From an uncultured Hungatella sp. (lineage in GTDB: Bacteria > Bacillota > Clostridia > Lachnospirales > Lachnospiraceae), in contig CAJUPP010000087.1 of assembly GCA_910588325.1 (NCBI GenBank), positions 1 through 12,574 on the forward strand: a DNA stretch of 12,574 nucleotides, written 5' to 3'. The position numbers were made by a program, and so were the translations under genes. Position 1 is the stretch's first letter. The number at the start of each line of letters is the position of its first letter. The notes under the pieces were generated by a model. The model saw only the letters and a program-made list of their open reading frames with translations. It was not told where the DNA came from and did not search any database. Positions 12,045 through 12,574 of this stretch are shown here, piece after piece.

Positions 12045-12574
12045 TTATGAGAAATTTGAACTGTTTTTCAGCTTAAACTTTCCTACAAGGCTCTTCATAA
12101 GCTGTGACTGGCTGGACAGTTCCTCGCTTGCAGCTGCACTTTCCTGTGCCGTTGCCGAGTTTGTCTGTACAACGCTGGATATTTGGTCGATTCCTGTCGT
12201 AATCTGAGCGATGGAATCAGCCTGATCGCTGCTGGCCTCGGAAATCTGTCTGATAATGTCTGTCATTTCCTTTACGTCATGTACTGCCTGAAGCAGGGAA
12301 TGAGCAGTCTCGTTGGCAATCTGGGTTCCGTTTTCCACTGCTCTAAGGGAGTTCTCAATCAAAACGGAAGTGTTCTTAGAAGCCTCTGCGCTTTTACTTG
12401 CCAGGTTGCGGACTTCATCGGCAACAACGGCAAATCCTTTTCCTGCAGAGCCTGCGCGGGCGGCTTCCACGGCAGCATTAAGGGCGAGAATGTTGGTCTG
12501 GAAAGCAATGTCTTCAATGGTCTTAATGATTTTACCGATTTCATTGGAACAGTTGCTGATATCACCCATTGCCT
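12045..12574 (-). CDS. Methyl-accepting chemotaxis protein, C-terminal part (truncated by edge)
   Basis: The last ~176 residues of a chemoreceptor; its sensor and membrane part lie beyond the right edge. The highly conserved signalling hairpin is unmistakable: IEDIAFQTNILALNAAVEAA then ARAGSAGKGFAVVADEVRNLA, where CheA and CheW dock. It is followed by the returning helix with methylation-region features (QISEASSDQADSIAQI; NSATAQESAAASEELSSQS). The tail ends KFKLKNSSNFS with no CheR-docking pentapeptide. The gene shows that the organism has a chemotaxis system and is probably motile. It is convergent with the hydratase cluster and shares the hairpin at 11989 as terminator; no functional link to the cluster is implied by position alone. 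Confidence 0.93.
   Translation of the reverse strand, partial: AMGDISNCSNEIGKIIKTIEDIAFQTNILALNAAVEAARAGSAGKGFAVVADEVRNLASKSAEASKNTSVLIENSLRAVENGTQIANETAHSLLQAVHDVKEMTDIIRQISEASSDQADSIAQITTGIDQISSVVQTNSATAQESAAASEELSSQSQLMKSLVGKFKLKNSSNFS

Overview
The window looks like a chromosomal segment of an anaerobic Firmicute of the class Clostridia, most likely a gut Lachnospiraceae member. The reasons are strong Shine-Dalgarno sites (GGAGG type), moderate GC content, intrinsic terminators, clostridial-style two-subunit isopropylmalate-dehydratase-type enzymes, and an XRE regulator/membrane-protein pair of a type common in this group. A chemotaxis receptor at the right edge suggests a motile cell. 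This assignment is inferred from style and protein families; no 16S or other marker is present.

Left part (1-2780): the tail of an unrecognised plus-strand gene ends in a strong intrinsic terminator. Next comes a minus-strand GH13 alpha-glycosidase and, divergent from it, an AraC-family regulator. The shared intergenic region holds two direct repeats exactly 21 bp apart beside a possible -35 of the GH13 promoter, which fits activation of the glycosidase by the AraC protein.

Middle part (2781-5327): a hairpin-rich stretch of about 350 bp without a gene, a small cysteine-rich DUF3795-type protein with its own promoter, and a MmcQ/YjbR protein fused to an EVE-like domain, followed by a terminator. 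Then comes an XRE regulator plus four-helix membrane protein operon. Its promoter is overlaid by three evenly phased (23 bp) palindromic operator-like sites, and its terminator lies inside the antisense 3' end of the next gene.

Right part (5328-12574): a minus-strand run of an 85-aa unknown protein, a 421-aa unknown protein and a LysR regulator is divergent from a plus-strand cluster. That cluster holds two successive small-subunit/large-subunit pairs of the aconitase/isopropylmalate dehydratase superfamily. The first large subunit has altered Fe-S signature motifs. A tandem 92-bp repeat lies between the subunits of the first pair and encodes the last residues and stop codon of the small subunit. 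No leuA or leuB is visible, so these may be catabolic or specialised hydratases controlled by the LysR protein rather than ordinary leucine enzymes. A bidirectional-looking hairpin then separates the cluster from the C-terminal signalling domain of a methyl-accepting chemotaxis protein cut by the right edge.

The clearest unexplained items are the coupled 92-bp repeat, the dual hydratase cluster with variant cysteine motifs, the three-operator promoter, and the 421-aa orphan protein.
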